Assembly (NCBI GenBank): GCA_024364735.1
Contig: JAGFNQ010004033.1
Coordinates: 310,001-374,000 of the forward strand
DNA from: Boesenbergia rotunda
Taxonomy: Eukaryota > Streptophyta > Magnoliopsida > Zingiberales > Zingiberaceae
DNA: 64,000 nucleotides
Reading direction: 5' to 3'
A model generated the notes under the pieces. It did no database searches and had not been told where the DNA came from. It was given only the letters and a program-made list of their open reading frames with translations. Shown here piece after piece: positions 45,334 to 56,009 of this stretch (positions are counted from its first letter, which is position 1; each line of letters begins with the position of its first letter). A program made the translations under genes and the position numbers.

Positions 45334-47620
45334 TGTTAGTGATATGAGAGAAGTGTCCTAAGGCAATCGCCTTATGATTGTAAACATTTATTTTAATAAA
45401 TGATAATTCACTATTTGAGTATACATGTTTGTGTATTTGATTGGGATCTTAAACTCATATACTGAATGTCCACAATACAACTCACAGCATAAGAGAATTT
45501 GTGATGGGATCACAACTTGTGATTTGTGCAAATGTGAAGTATTGAAAATATCCCTAGTCAATGAATTGATAAAAACGGACACTATCAATTCTGTTGAGAC
45601 TAGCATGGGTTATTCTCTAATCAGCTGATTCTCACTGGCTGGTGACATTGGCATGTCCGGAGATAAACATGAATGCTAGTTAAGGGAACTAGTTCATTGG
45701 AGTGACTAGCTGTAAAACTTCATATGGTTATCTATATAGATATGTCAATGAAGTTCTTACTGCGGCTTAAGTGCGATGTTCCTTTGACTTGCGGTGTTCA
45801 AGTCATCTTGGTCATGGAGACTTATACTTTAACATCTTAAGCAAGCATCTCCAAGGAGGTGTGGACCCAAGATGATTGGGTATGAGCCGAAATGCCCGAA
45901 GATGTTTGAACAGCCTACAAAGGATTCACCACTCCTTGCGAGGAGATGTATACCCAGGCCTATCGTCGGATTGTTACTCAAAACCTCTGGCCAGAGTATA
46001 TCATGTTTAGAGTGCGAGTCTCTTACATGAGAGTAATTAGAAATCCAAAGGACGAGAAAGACACTACTTGGGCTAGGTGTGACGTAGTCAGCCTAGTGGG
46101 GACTGACACCATAGACCGTGTCCTGAACCAAGTGGGTATAAGGTGGTGAAGGGAATGGGGCACGATTCATTAGAGCTGCTGAAGGGTTTCAGAATAATTT
46201 CTTCTGAGGTCAAACCGTTGATCTTTCGATTAATTGGGGATCATGATGTACTACTAGGTGCCACTCATGATCGTTCTATAATTAATGGGTTAATTATAGA
46301 CGACCAACATAAATCGAAAGCCTATTTAGTCACACGCACTACGAGTAATCCGAGGGATTTAAAACGAGTTGAAAATTGGATTTTCCGATCAAGAGAAATA
46401 AGTCGAATCTGAGTTAGTCAGAGGCGCAATGGAAGCTAAAAATGACTAAGTCTTTTGAAGGCTTTTTGGGCGAATTAAATGAGTTTAATTCGCGGCGGTT
46501 CGGGTTGGTTTGGCCGGCCAAAGAGGGTGTCAAAACCCCCTTTGGTGGCCGGCCACAATAAGAGGAGAAAACCAATTAATTTTGGTTTAATTAATAAAAT
46601 AAATCTAGTGTGATTTGTTTTATAAATTATGGATAAATAAATTTGTATAAAGAAATTTATATAAATAAAATTTATAGAAATTTATTCTTTTATGGAAGAT
46701 TAAAATAATCCATGAATTGGTTTATTTTAATTTTATAAAATCAATTATGAATTGATTTTTCCATAATAAGAGTTTATAAATTTCTTATAAAAATTTTATT
46801 CCATAATTTAAAGAGAAGAAGAATTAGTTTTATTATAAATTGGTTTATAATAAAGACTCGGTTTAAACGGAATAATTAATAAGAAAATTTATAAGATAAA
46901 TTTCTTATAACTAATTTCGTTAATTCCGTTAATTCGGTTTAGAGGGAGACTTAGCAAAGGAGTTGCTACTATATAAAGGAACCAAAGGCTAGCCCTTATT
47001 CGAATCAATTAATCAAGAGATTAATTATTCTCTCCCTCTCTCTCTTAATTTCTCTTCTCCTCTCCCTCTCCCTCTCTTGCCTAGGGCCGGCACCCAACCT
47101 TGTGGTTTAGGGCCGGCGCACCCAACCTACATCTAAGGTGAAGTTGGCGTGAGCTATCAAGAAGAAGGAGAACCCGAACACGAAGAAGAAAAAGCGGATA
47201 GCGACTCCTCTCTTCTCGGAATTCGATTCCGTTACTTCGTTGGTTAGTTTTCCATTATTTTCTCTTATTCTTCTAGTTGTGCCTTCCGAGAATCTAGTAG
47301 TTCTCGTCGGCACAAAACTCGTGACTTTGCGAAGTCATCCCGAAGAGAACTCGGCGTGGACGCAAATAGAGGCGGAGCTTCCAAGGGACGCTACGGTTGG
47401 ATCTCGTCCCTTACTTCGAGTTACGAGAGGTATAATGTAAATTAGTTTACCTTTCCGCAAAGTTTTATTTTATGATTATGTCAACACACCATAAGGTTGC
47501 ATGCTAGATATGAAGTTAAAATAATTTGGGAAATTATTTTATGCAAATTCTTCCGCTGCACGTAAAAATTTTAAAATTTTACGAACTCGTATCCTTGTCG
47601 ACATGCACCCGGTCCCAACA
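45334..47620 (+). repeat. 3' LTR of copia N
   Basis: Same ends and length as the 5' LTR. TATA box at 46970-46977. Differences from the 5' copy include loss of 9 bp near 45525 and gain of a 9-bp TTCCGTTAA-type duplication near 46920. Confidence 0.96.
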
Positions 47621-47900
47621 GTTGGGGATCGTTGAAGGTCTTCTCTCCCGCTGTTGTGGTCGCCGAAGCAAGCTATGAAGGAGGAGATCGGTTCATAGGG
47701 CCGGGATACCTTCTCCTTTGAGCTAGGGCTTCCGGCAGCCACTTCTCCCTATTGTTGAGATATCCGACGCAAGCTATAGAGGAGAAGATTAGTTGTTTGT
47801 TGATGGGATATCTTCTCCTTCTAGCTATGGCTACCGGCGACTTCTTCTCCTTGCTATTGCCGGCGCAAGCTGTGAAGGAGGTTGGCCTTGTTGTAGCTAG
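47621..47900 (+). repeat. ~100-bp tandem repeats in LTR M, right part
   Basis: Completes the split unit and adds about two and a half more (GCAAGCTATGAAGGAGGAGATC, split by me as GCAAGCTATGAAGG and AGGAGATC; then GCAAGCTATAGAGGAG; then GCAAGCTGTGAAGGAGG). Divergence between units is moderate, so the array is older than N. Confidence 0.8.
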
Positions 47901-47945
47901 CGCACCTCCTTCTTGGTGCTAGGGTGATTGGCGCAAGTGGGAAAG

Positions 47946-49807
47946 TGTTGGGTATGGTTTGGCGGGTTTTCCTAGCGAATACTTGGTCATCCTTGAGAGA
48001 CCTCTCCATGTCTATAGATTAAAAATTATTCCAAATGGAGACCCGTCTCCCAACGACCATCTCGTCGTCGTATCGTTCGGTACGAATTATAACTTGGCCA
48101 ATCACAAAGATCGTGCCTTATAATTCTCCTTACCGAATGACTGCAGAAAAGGCGACGAGTGGATCGCCGGTTCTTGTTTTTATGATCGGGGTCTAATTAA
48201 TTAATTATTAGCTATGATTCACAATCAAAATAATTAATTAAAACACATAAAATGACGAAGCAAAGTAATAAGACACAAAAGAACATAAGGAGCTTAGGGA
48301 GAGATTTATACCTTTCCTTTACCTCGTAGCCTTCTACCTTATGTCCATCCCCTCCCGGACGTCGTGTGGATGACGATCTACCGAGAACCGAGATCACCAA
48401 GGTGCTCCAAATGATCTCTTCTTGTTCTCCTTCACTTGCGCCAAGAAAACCCTAATCCTAGGGTTATCGTCGGCGCCTCTTTCCTCTCCACCGAGCGCCG
48501 CCGATCTCCTCCGACTGCCGTCAAGTGTCGGCCACCAGGTACCAATCAGAGAGGAAGTTAGAGGAGATGAAGAAGAAGCCAAACAAGACAAGTGTAGTCC
48601 TCTTCCTTGACAACCCTCGCCGGCCACCAAACTCTTTCCTCCCGCCGGCGCTCCAAGTTTCCCTCTCCAACCAGCCAGTTGTCCCTTTCTCCACATCCCG
48701 TGGTTGTCCCGACCAAGAGAAGATAAGAAGAAACTCTTCTTCCGTGCACCCACAACCATGAGAAGAGAAGGGAAGAAAGAAGAGGAGAAAGGATCTCCTC
48801 TCCACACCGCCGGTTGCCCTAGGAGAGAGAAGGAGAGGGAGAGAAGAGTAAGGCCTAGGGTGTTGACCAATTGGAATAATCTCATTGGTTTCATGACCTC
48901 ATGGGGTATATATAAGTCTAAGGTAGGGACCAAGAGGAGGAGTTGGATCTTGGCCCGCTAATGGATCTAAACCCGATCCATTAATTAAGATCCATTCCAC
49001 TAAAGGATCTTAATTGAACTTCCTCACCAACCCCCATATTTTCATATGGGCTCCACATATTATGAGTCGTCCATCCCCCCGTGTTTAAGATATCGAATGC
49101 TTGTAAATTAATTTAATTTACTGACAAATTAAATTAATCAACTTCTGAATCCTTGATTAGTACCACTCAACCTTATCATCATGTTGGATCAAATCCACCT
49201 GCAGGGTTTAACATGATGAACCTTTTGAGCTCATCAAGGGGGCATCATCATCCCGACTCACCAGGACACGGATTCCGTCAATAATCAATGACACACCATG
49301 TAATTAATATTATCTCCTAACTTACCGGGCCTATCGATCTAACAGAATAGATCTCGCCCATTGGCAAATAAAAGAAATAATAATTAATAATATGTGCCCG
49401 TTATTATATCGGGATTTAGGGATAGTACTCCATAATAAAGTCTGAGATCCAATCCAATTATCAAGTCAGTACAAATTGGATTATCTTGGGTTTTGGTCCT
49501 GCTCAATGCACTCAAAGCACACTAGTGTAATTCTATGGTCAAGACCAACCACACCTAATTACACTACAACCATCCCGATGGTTTGCCCAATTCCATCTCG
49601 GTTGTGAGCCTCTACTTATACTAAGTAAGGAACTGATAACATGATCTTCCGTGTGACACCACACACCATGTTATCTACAATGTAAAGTAAAGAACTTTTA
49701 TGCATCTACTAATATAAACAAACACCTAGTGTTGTTGTAATTCTCTTTTCAAAATAAAGATGATCTTATATATAAAAGAGGAAATCTTTTAGTATACAGA
49801 TCCATCA
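47946..49807 (-). repeat. 3' LTR of copia O
   Basis: On the plus strand TGTTGGGTATGG to GATCCATCA, 1,862 bp; read on the minus strand it starts TGATGGATCTGTATACTAAAAG. The TATA box is near 48905 (minus). Frames of up to 179 codons at 48394-48961 lie in the leader part and are not genes: the right LTR carries a diverged copy with different frame lengths. Confidence 0.94.
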
Positions 49808-49822
49808 ATCTCCCACTTATAC

Positions 49823-50399
49823 TCAAAGACTTTGTTGTTCTCTCACTGCCATACATCTGACTCCCATATCCTCCATATGCCTATCAAAAGCTCTAGCTGG
49901 AAGAGCTTTAGTGAAAAGATCTGTCAGGTTGTCCTCTGATGCAATCTTGGCGACAGCCACTTCTCCTCGCTTTATGATTTCTCGTATCAGGTGGTACTTG
50001 CGCTCTATGTGTTTACTTGCTTTATGGGCTCGTGGTTCCTTCAAGTTTACAACTGCACCACTGTTATCACAAAATATTATGATAGATCTGGGAAACCAGG
50101 AATCATATCCAAGTCCATGATGAAGTTCCTGAGCCATACAGCTTCCTTGACTGCCTTTGAGGCTGCCATGTACTCGGCTTCCATGGTAGAGTCTGCCACA
50201 CATTTTGCTTGACACTCCTCCAAACTATGGCTCCACCTCCAAAAGTAAACACAAACCCCAAGGTAGACTTGCTCTTGTCCCTGTCTGACTGGAAATCTGA
50301 ATTCGTATAACCCACTATGACTAATTGGTCTGCCCAGTAAACCAGTATATAATCCCTAGTCCGTCTCAGGTATTTTTTAATATATGCTTTACTGCAGTC
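49823..50399 (-). pseudogene. RNase H end of copia O
   Basis: From the P insertion site leftwards: GYTNSDFQSDRDKSKSTLG, then a frameshift near 50195, then the rest in a second frame with IIFCDNSGAV (catalytic Asp), KASKHIERKYHLIREI and KALPARAF. The AEY catalytic Glu is in the sequence across the frameshift. The Pol ends about 15 bp before the LTR, with purine tract AAGTGGGAGAT on the minus strand. Confidence 0.88.
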
Positions 50400-50404
50400 C
50401 AATG

Positions 50405-51731
50405 TTTTGGTGCAGGCAGCACCTAAGTCGAACCTGGGCTTTGATAAATGGCAAAGGGTTCAAAAGTTAAGATGTTATGTTGATCTAACATGTTCACTAA
50501 GTGTACAGGAAAGAAGCCCTAGGTACACTAGGCACGAAGTCCTGGTCAAGGACTGGGCACGAAGCCCTGGCAAGGAGCTGGGCACCGAAGACCTACTCGG
50601 AAGGTGGGCACGAAGTCCTGGTCGAGGACTGGTCACGAAGCCCTGGCAAGGAGCTGGGCACCGAAGACCTGCTCTGAAGGTGGGCACGAAGACCTGGTCA
50701 GGTGCATCAGGCAAAAGTCCAACCGGAGGAGCCGGTTGGCAAAAGGTAAACTCTCCTAAGAGGAGTAGGTGAGGACGCGTTCCCCATCGAGGGAACAGTA
50801 AGCATCAGTTCGACCTAGGGTTCCATTTGGGAGACTCAAAGTCAGAACCAAGACAGCTACGACTGTGAAAAACTAATGTATATTCTTGCCTTGTTTGTTG
50901 TGGAACTAACCTTGGATGCAGGGACCAAAGGAACGTGTTTCTGCAGCTTAGAACGCCCCAAATGAGAGGGGTAGCAGCTGGGCTAGGTGCCCGGGAGGTC
51001 CCGGGCGCCCAAGGTCAAAGCCAAATGAGCAGTTGCGCAAAGATTGCTTCGGATGCTCACTGGGCCAGGCACCCTCAAGCTCCCGGGCGCCCTGATGGGG
51101 CGCCCTGGATGCCTCGGGCGGCCCGGGTCCAAGTCAAACAAGTGATCGAAGCGAACTCAGCCGAGAAGCCAGCAGACCAAGTCAACCGGGGCGCCCCTAG
51201 TGTCCCGGGCACCCCCGTCAGCTCCGAGCCTGATTCTGTGGGGATAAGCTCTGACCGAGCTTCGGATGAGAGTTCTCGGATCCGAAGGCACGTGTCAGGC
51301 GCCCTAAGGAGCATTATAAAAGGGGCTCGACCCCTAAGGCTTCGAGATCAACTTTTCTAATGCCTCTACGCTCTTCGACTCAAGCGCTCTGCTCCGGAAA
51401 CCTCCAATCTCGAGATTCAAGCGCCGACGACGACCCTCCGCACCGAAGTACGATTCACACCGGGCGTCGGTAACGAAGAGTATAATTGTTGTTTTTACTG
51501 CACCATTACTGTACAAATCTTTGTAAAAACTTGCACGATTATAGAATTGCCTGCAGTAAATGGTCAAGGACCGTGGGCCTTGGAGTAGGAGCCGACTGCG
51601 ACTCCGAACCAAGTAAAAATCATTGTGTTCATGTCTGTTTTGTTTTAATTTTCCGCTGCGCATTCTCTTTTCTAATCCGAAACATTTTCACGATATTCAC
51701 CCCCCCTCTATCGTGTTTTCTCGATCCAACA
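50405..51731 (+). repeat. 5' LTR of element P
   Basis: Starts TTTTGGTGCAGG (terminal TG changed to TT) and ends GATCCAACA; 1,327 bp. Modules: minisatellite 50525-50705, CGACCTAGGG block at about 50810, GGGCGCCC dyads 50986-51217, TATA box TATAAAA at 51315-51321, end block CACCCCCCCTCTATCG. The 3' copy lacks about 55 bp after the minisatellite. Confidence 0.94.
50527..50705 (+). repeat. Higher-order minisatellite in LTR of P
   Basis: 25-26-bp monomers in an ordered triplet: GGCACGAAGTCCTGG.., GGCACGAAGCCCTGG.. and GGCACCGAAGACCT.., repeated as a unit of about 76 bp a little over twice. The same array is at 57496-57675 in the 3' LTR, with diverged relatives in LTRs C, F and I. Confidence 0.88.
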
Positions 51732-51733
51732 AG

Positions 51734-51745
51734 TGGTATCAGAGC
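51734..51745 (+). promoter_or_regulatory. Primer-binding site of element P
   Basis: TGGTATCAGAGC, perfect match to the initiator tRNA-Met end, two bases after the LTR. Confidence 0.95.
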
Positions 51746-51945
51746 GGGGAAGCTCAAATTTGGTGCACCCGCCAATTTGAGAGTTTTTTTCGGATTTTTA
51801 CAAATTTTTTTTCGATCTAATTTTTATCGTTAATCGAGTTTGGTGCAACACCACTCGATAATTTTTTTTTATCTTCCCGCACTACTAATCCAAGACCAAG
51901 TCTTGGGACGTGTTTTTTTCTCTCTTTCTTTTCAGTAATTCCTAA

Positions 51946-53567
51946 ATGGCCATGCTAGAGGGCTTCAGTACTGCCAGACCACCACTTTTCAGTGGGGAGG
52001 ATTTCTCCTACTGGAAGAGTAGGATGGAAGTCCACCTGAAAACTCAGGTGGGCATGTGGATAATAATCCAGTCTGGTCTGGAAATCCCTAAAAATGTTGA
52101 TGGAGTGCCACAATCCTACACCGAATGGGATACCACCCTAAAAAGGAAAATTGAAGCTGATGCCAAAGCAGCCCAGACACTCCAATGCGGCCTAACTAAA
52201 GAAGAGATGAACCGGGTGGGACCATTCAACAGTGCAAAGGAACACTGGGGTAAGCTAATTGAGTTGCACGAAGGGACCTCCGACACCCGAATCAGCAAGA
52301 GGGACCTACTACTAAACAAGCTGTACACAATCAAGATGAACGACAGTGAATCTGCTGCCCAGCTTCACGCCAGAATTCAGGAACTGATGAACGTCCTACA
52401 CACAATCGGTCACAAGGTAGAGAACCGTGACCTGATCATGTATACTCTTAATGCTTTCCCGAGAAATACTCTGTGGGCATCTATGGTAGATGTGTACAAA
52501 GTTTCATGGGATCTTTCTAAAATCAAGTTAGATGAACTATTTTCCGAACTTGAATTACATGAGCAGACTAACTGCACACTGACCGAGAAAGACATTGCTT
52601 TTATTGTAGGTAAAACTGGAAAGATAATCAAGAAGAAGCCTCAACCTGTACTCGAGTCTGATTCAGACTCAGACTAAGAAGACAGCGAAGGAGATCGACC
52701 CAAGCTGGTCCGGCTTGCCCGGAACTACTACAAGGAGTTGAAGAATCAGTCCAACAGAAGAAAAGCCAGCCGAAAGAAGAACAAATCAAGTGTAACTTGC
52801 TTCGAATACAACAAGAAGGGACATTTCAAATCGGAATGTCCTAACCTAAAAGAATCAAGAAGACAAGAAGAAAGAAGGCTCTTCAAGCAACGTGGGACAA
52901 ATCTTCCTCCGAAGAAGAAGAAGAGGCCCCACAGTCAAACTTGCTCGCCCTGACTGCCTCCGAAGAAATCGAGACCGAGTCAGAATCGGAGCCGGACGAC
53001 AGAAAACTCACATTTTCAGAGGACAGCGAAATCACTGTAAGTGGGTTTTCTAGAATTCAATTAACTGAATTAATTGTTTACCTTTCTCGCGACTTGGCGA
53101 AAGCCAAACTCCGAGTCGAGTCCCTCCGATAGGAAGTAAAACTCCTGAAAGAGGGAGCTGACTTTAGATCCTTAACTGAGAAGGTTCAAGAAGGAACCTC
53201 TACTCAAGTTGAAAAACTTGAGAAAGAGAACTCCTCCTTGAAAACTCAAGTCAAGGACCTTAGAGAAGCCTTAGAACGATTCACATCTGGTTCCAAGGGT
53301 CTTGACATGATCCTTGGAAAACAGAAGTCGGTTCTAAATCGATCCGGGTTAGGTTATCGAACCAAGGCGAGACAAAGGTCATATTATGCTGTACAGAATC
53401 AGTCTAGACCTAAAATTCAGGCATGGGTACCCAAACTGTGCCTGAACAAACAAACTGGATCAAATCAGTATTGGATCCCCAAGAACAAGATTCACATCTT
53501 GCTGAACCATTATCATGGCATTAGTCCCGGGGGAGCCAAATTAAAAACAATTTTCATAGTTAGATGA
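51946..53567 (+). pseudogene. Copia Gag of element P
   Basis: Capsid precursor of about 540 codons. ATG 51946 opens with RPPLFSGEDFSYWKSRM, the UBN2/DUF4219-type Gag N-terminus; the capsid part runs to SDSDSD. A TAA at 52675-52677 precedes the zinc knuckle CFEYNKKGHFKSEC, whose second Cys is Tyr (TGC to TAC type). A frameshift near 52900 leads to SEDSEITVSGFSRIQLTELI, then a leucine/glutamate-rich coiled coil with one TAG at 53131-53133. The frame ends PGGAKLKTIFIVR and TGA, the same position as in C. This copy needs three or four repairs to be open, so Gag too may be supplied in trans. Confidence 0.88.
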
Positions 53568-54259
53568 ATTTCTTTTCTTGTTTTAAATTGCATGATTGTT
53601 TGTCTATTTATTTTCTGTAATTTACCATGCTTAGACCTAGGACTGATTAGATTAAGGACCAAACCAATCAATTGAAATTTAAACAACATAGTATGGCGGT
53701 GAGATGATAGTACGTTAGGGAAGCCATTTTGGTGGAACTAGCCGAAGCTACCAATCTAAGACCCAAACTAGTTAGACCAGAATTTTTCAAAAAGTAATTT
53801 TGAAAATGAAATTTCATTAAAAGGCTTTATCAAGGAAAGGGTTGATGATCCAATAAGGCTACAACCAAAGAAGGTCTAGTGCCTCGCCAAGACCTGGAAG
53901 CCAATTTTTGAAATTCAAATTCAAATTATTCTTTGTCAAATTCGAATCTAACACAAATTGTCAGTTAATTGTAGATTCAAACATTTTTTTTCAAAATAAA
54001 TTCAAAACCAATTGTTTTCAAAATTAATTTAACTTCTTCAAAATAAATCATGATTTTCAAAATAATTCTGTCTACTAAAACCTGTCTCACAAAAACCCAT
54101 AAGGCAAACGTGATTGACAACTCTAGAACGGGTGAGATGGTAAAATTTAACTTAACTAAAATTCATTTGATCCCTGTACTGTTGTTTAGTACAAACATTA
54201 AATCCTGTAGCTTAGAACGGAGTTGACTTAATTATTGCTTGATAAATCCAGTTAATACT
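53568..54259 (+). other. Non-coding spacer of element P, shared with C
   Basis: AT-rich; the first ~370 bp aligns with 10600-10990 of C. No credible coding. Confidence 0.7.
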
Positions 54260-54340
54260 AGTCAAACCATGGTCAAAGTAGTCAAACCATGGTCAAAATA
54301 GTCAAACCATGGTCAAATGGTCAAACTGGTCAACAATACA
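54260..54340 (+). repeat. GTCAAACCATGGTCAAA tandem repeat
   Basis: About four units of 17-19 bp built on AGTCAAACCATGGTCAAA, just upstream of the GGCGCCC dyads. It contains repeated GGTCAA/TTGACC-like words, which resemble W-box cores of plant WRKY factors. Confidence 0.85.
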
Positions 54341-54365
54341 TCAAAAATTGTCAATTCCTACACAG

Positions 54366-54637
54366 CCCGGGCGCCCGTGACCCCTCGGCCGCCCCCCCTT
54401 CTCTTTCACTTCGATCAAGACAGAAAGCTGTCTAAGTCAGGCGCCCGGGTCCTCATGGGCGCCCCCAAGGACACGGGCAATACTTCTAAAGCTGCATGTG
54501 GCAGTTTTTGATCTGACTTCGGGCGCCCGGGCCATCACGGGCGCCCCCATCCAGCACTAGGTCATGGCAGAAACTGCTACACTTTGTCTCAGGCGCCCGG
54601 GACTTTCCGGGCACCCGACCTAAAACTTCTATATAAA
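54366..54637 (+). promoter_or_regulatory. Putative internal promoter: four GGCGCCC dyads and a TATA box
   Basis: Four inverted dyads of form GGCGCCCGGG-n(6-10)-GGGCGCCC begin near 54366, 54439, 54521 and 54591, spaced 70-82 bp apart. TATATAAA follows at 54630-54637, 113 bp before the ATG of the downstream ORF. The same dyads precede the TATA box in the LTRs of P, F and, weakly, C. Promoter activity is inferred from layout only. Confidence 0.65.
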
Positions 54638-54749
54638 CCACCCGAAACCCCTTCATTTTGCCACACCCAAAACACTTCTCTTCTCTAACTCTTCTCCTTC
54701 CAAGGCGACCGAACACCCCTCTCGCGCCCTCGACCACTTCACCGCAACC

Positions 54750-56009
54750 ATGCCTCCCCGGATGGCAACTCGGTATAATTTTCTTTCTTTTTCTTCTTTT
54801 CACTTAGAATTAATTTCCTTACCATCTTTTCTCTTGAAACACATGTTTATTATTTTAGAAAACGACGTGCAAATCAATCAAACCCCGGGACCGAACCTAG
54901 CCCCGACCCTAGGTTCCCAACCTTGGAACTTTGCAATAAATTTGCTAGGACAACGTACAAACCGATAAAAATGAGTTACCTAAATAGGCAATTCTTCACT
55001 CAATCTTGTCCATTGGCCATGAATGTTATCAACTTTTACCAACTAGACAACCTTGTATTCTGCACTCATCCCATTAACACAACCCTATGTGCTGAATTCT
55101 ACAATAACATAGTTAGACAGAATGACCTTATGTTTGTCACCACAGTTCAAGGGATGCCCTTGACAATAACACCTTCGTTGCTCAACCGATTTCTTGGACT
55201 ACGACTCTCTCAGTCCACCTTCTGCTGTTATCCTCCCAGAGATCCTCCTTTTGATGCTCCCTACTCTCACATTGACCTAGACACTCTATACTCCTACTTT
55301 TATAGGGATGCTAGAAACCCTTTGGCTAGACGATTTTAGTCTGTTGATCTTCAGGTCCAGGACTACGCTCTTTATAGTGTTTTAGTCCGCTGCATTCTAC
55401 CTTTATCCACTAGGGACGTCGCGACCATGCGACCATTCCACACCTTCCTACTATACGCATTGATCCATCACCTAGATATCGACATTGGATTCCACATGTT
55501 CCACACGATTCTATATGCGTGCAGTGTTACCACTTAGGGGGCGGGTACGCACCCCTTACTGCCACATCATCACCTCCATTTTTCATCATCACGGTCGTAA
55601 TATCATCGACGGAGAGATGACCGCGATGACTGAATTTGATGAGATAGGTTTTAGGAACTTTTCCCTAGCGAGCATAGAGGTCTCGGGTACCGGGGTTTTG
55701 TCGTGGAGACGTCAGCGAGCCATACCCCAGATCGACTCTGATGAGGAGATAGAGGTCGATGTCGCAGATCTGGTGGCCGAGATTCGAGAGCAGATAGACG
55801 AGCCTCCACCTCCGACGACTGCCGAGATGCTAGCTCTACTTCGGACAGAGGTACACAGTCTGAGGGAGGAAGTAGAAGCTAATCACGCAGAGCATATGGA
55901 TGCCCGCAGAGCCGATCGAGAGACTAGCGACGCACGGTATCATGAGATGATGTCGCTGTTTCGATCCTGGCAGCCCAGCTCATCTGATCGTCCCGGTCCC
56001 TCCTCCTAG
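54750..56009 (+). pseudogene. Intron-containing extra ORF of P (putative plant transposon/envelope-like protein)
   Basis: Exon 1 is 54750-54772 (MPPRMAT plus two bases); intron 54773-54858 has GT..AG ends and a T-rich tract. Joining restores the frame of the exon that contains LELCNKFARTTYKPIKM. The middle has CAEFYNNIV, VQGMPLTITPSLLNRFLGL and, after a TAG at 55337-55339, LLYALIHHLDIDIGFHMF. This order fits the 'putative plant transposon protein' domain (PF20167-like), often annotated as envelope-like in plant elements. After a frameshift near 55535 the C-terminus (55600-56009) is acidic, then a coiled coil (LLRTEVHSLREEVEANH), then SSSDRPGPSS. I see no signal peptide or clear transmembrane segment. 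One stop and one frameshift make it a pseudogene here. Function unknown. Confidence 0.65.
54773..54858 (+). other. Predicted 86-bp intron in the extra ORF of P
   Basis: Donor CG|GTATAA, acceptor TTATTTTAG|AAAACG, T-rich, with in-frame stops inside. Exon 1 of 23 nt plus exon 2 keeps the frame into the conserved region. Confidence 0.65.

Larger units (their letters stand above)
37803..47620 (+). mobile_element. Complete, young Ty1/copia retrotransposon N
   Basis: 9.8 kb with two LTRs of identical length (2,287 bp). By eye they differ by about 13 substitutions and two compensating 9-bp indels, so insertion is recent. TSD GCTGG (37798-37802) / GTTGG (47621-47625) has one C/T mismatch. Order leader, gag, protease, integrase, RT, RNase H is copia type; family distinct from L and O (LTRs unrelated, Pol related). 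Coding is defective: gag internal deletion, one stop, RT catalytic Asp-to-Asn and an RNase H deletion. Confidence 0.95.
36600..47945 (+). repeat. Family-1 LTR (M), interrupted by copia N and cut by element O
   Basis: Starts TGTTAGGATGTATACTAAAAG. Usual landmarks up to a TATA region (CCCTATATATACCCC at about 37482) and a CT microsatellite (37552-37576). It is split at 37802/47621 by copia N. Its right end is not reached, because element O starts at 47946, so the rest should lie beyond the window. The R/U5 region contains a tandem array of about 100-bp units. Confidence 0.82.

Noticed and set aside
48394..48933. 179-codon minus-strand ORF and overlapping frames
   Set aside because: Lies in the R/U5 part of O's LTR. 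The right-hand LTR has only shorter, disrupted versions and several frames overlap on both strands, as expected from purine-rich sequence.
50527..50705. CRISPR-like array
   Set aside because: Monomers are contiguous with no unique spacers, and the setting is a plant LTR.
54750..56009. A true retroviral envelope protein
   Set aside because: I see no signal peptide, fusion peptide, clear transmembrane anchor or Cys pattern; the match is to the plant transposon-protein pattern, so 'envelope-like' is only a positional label.
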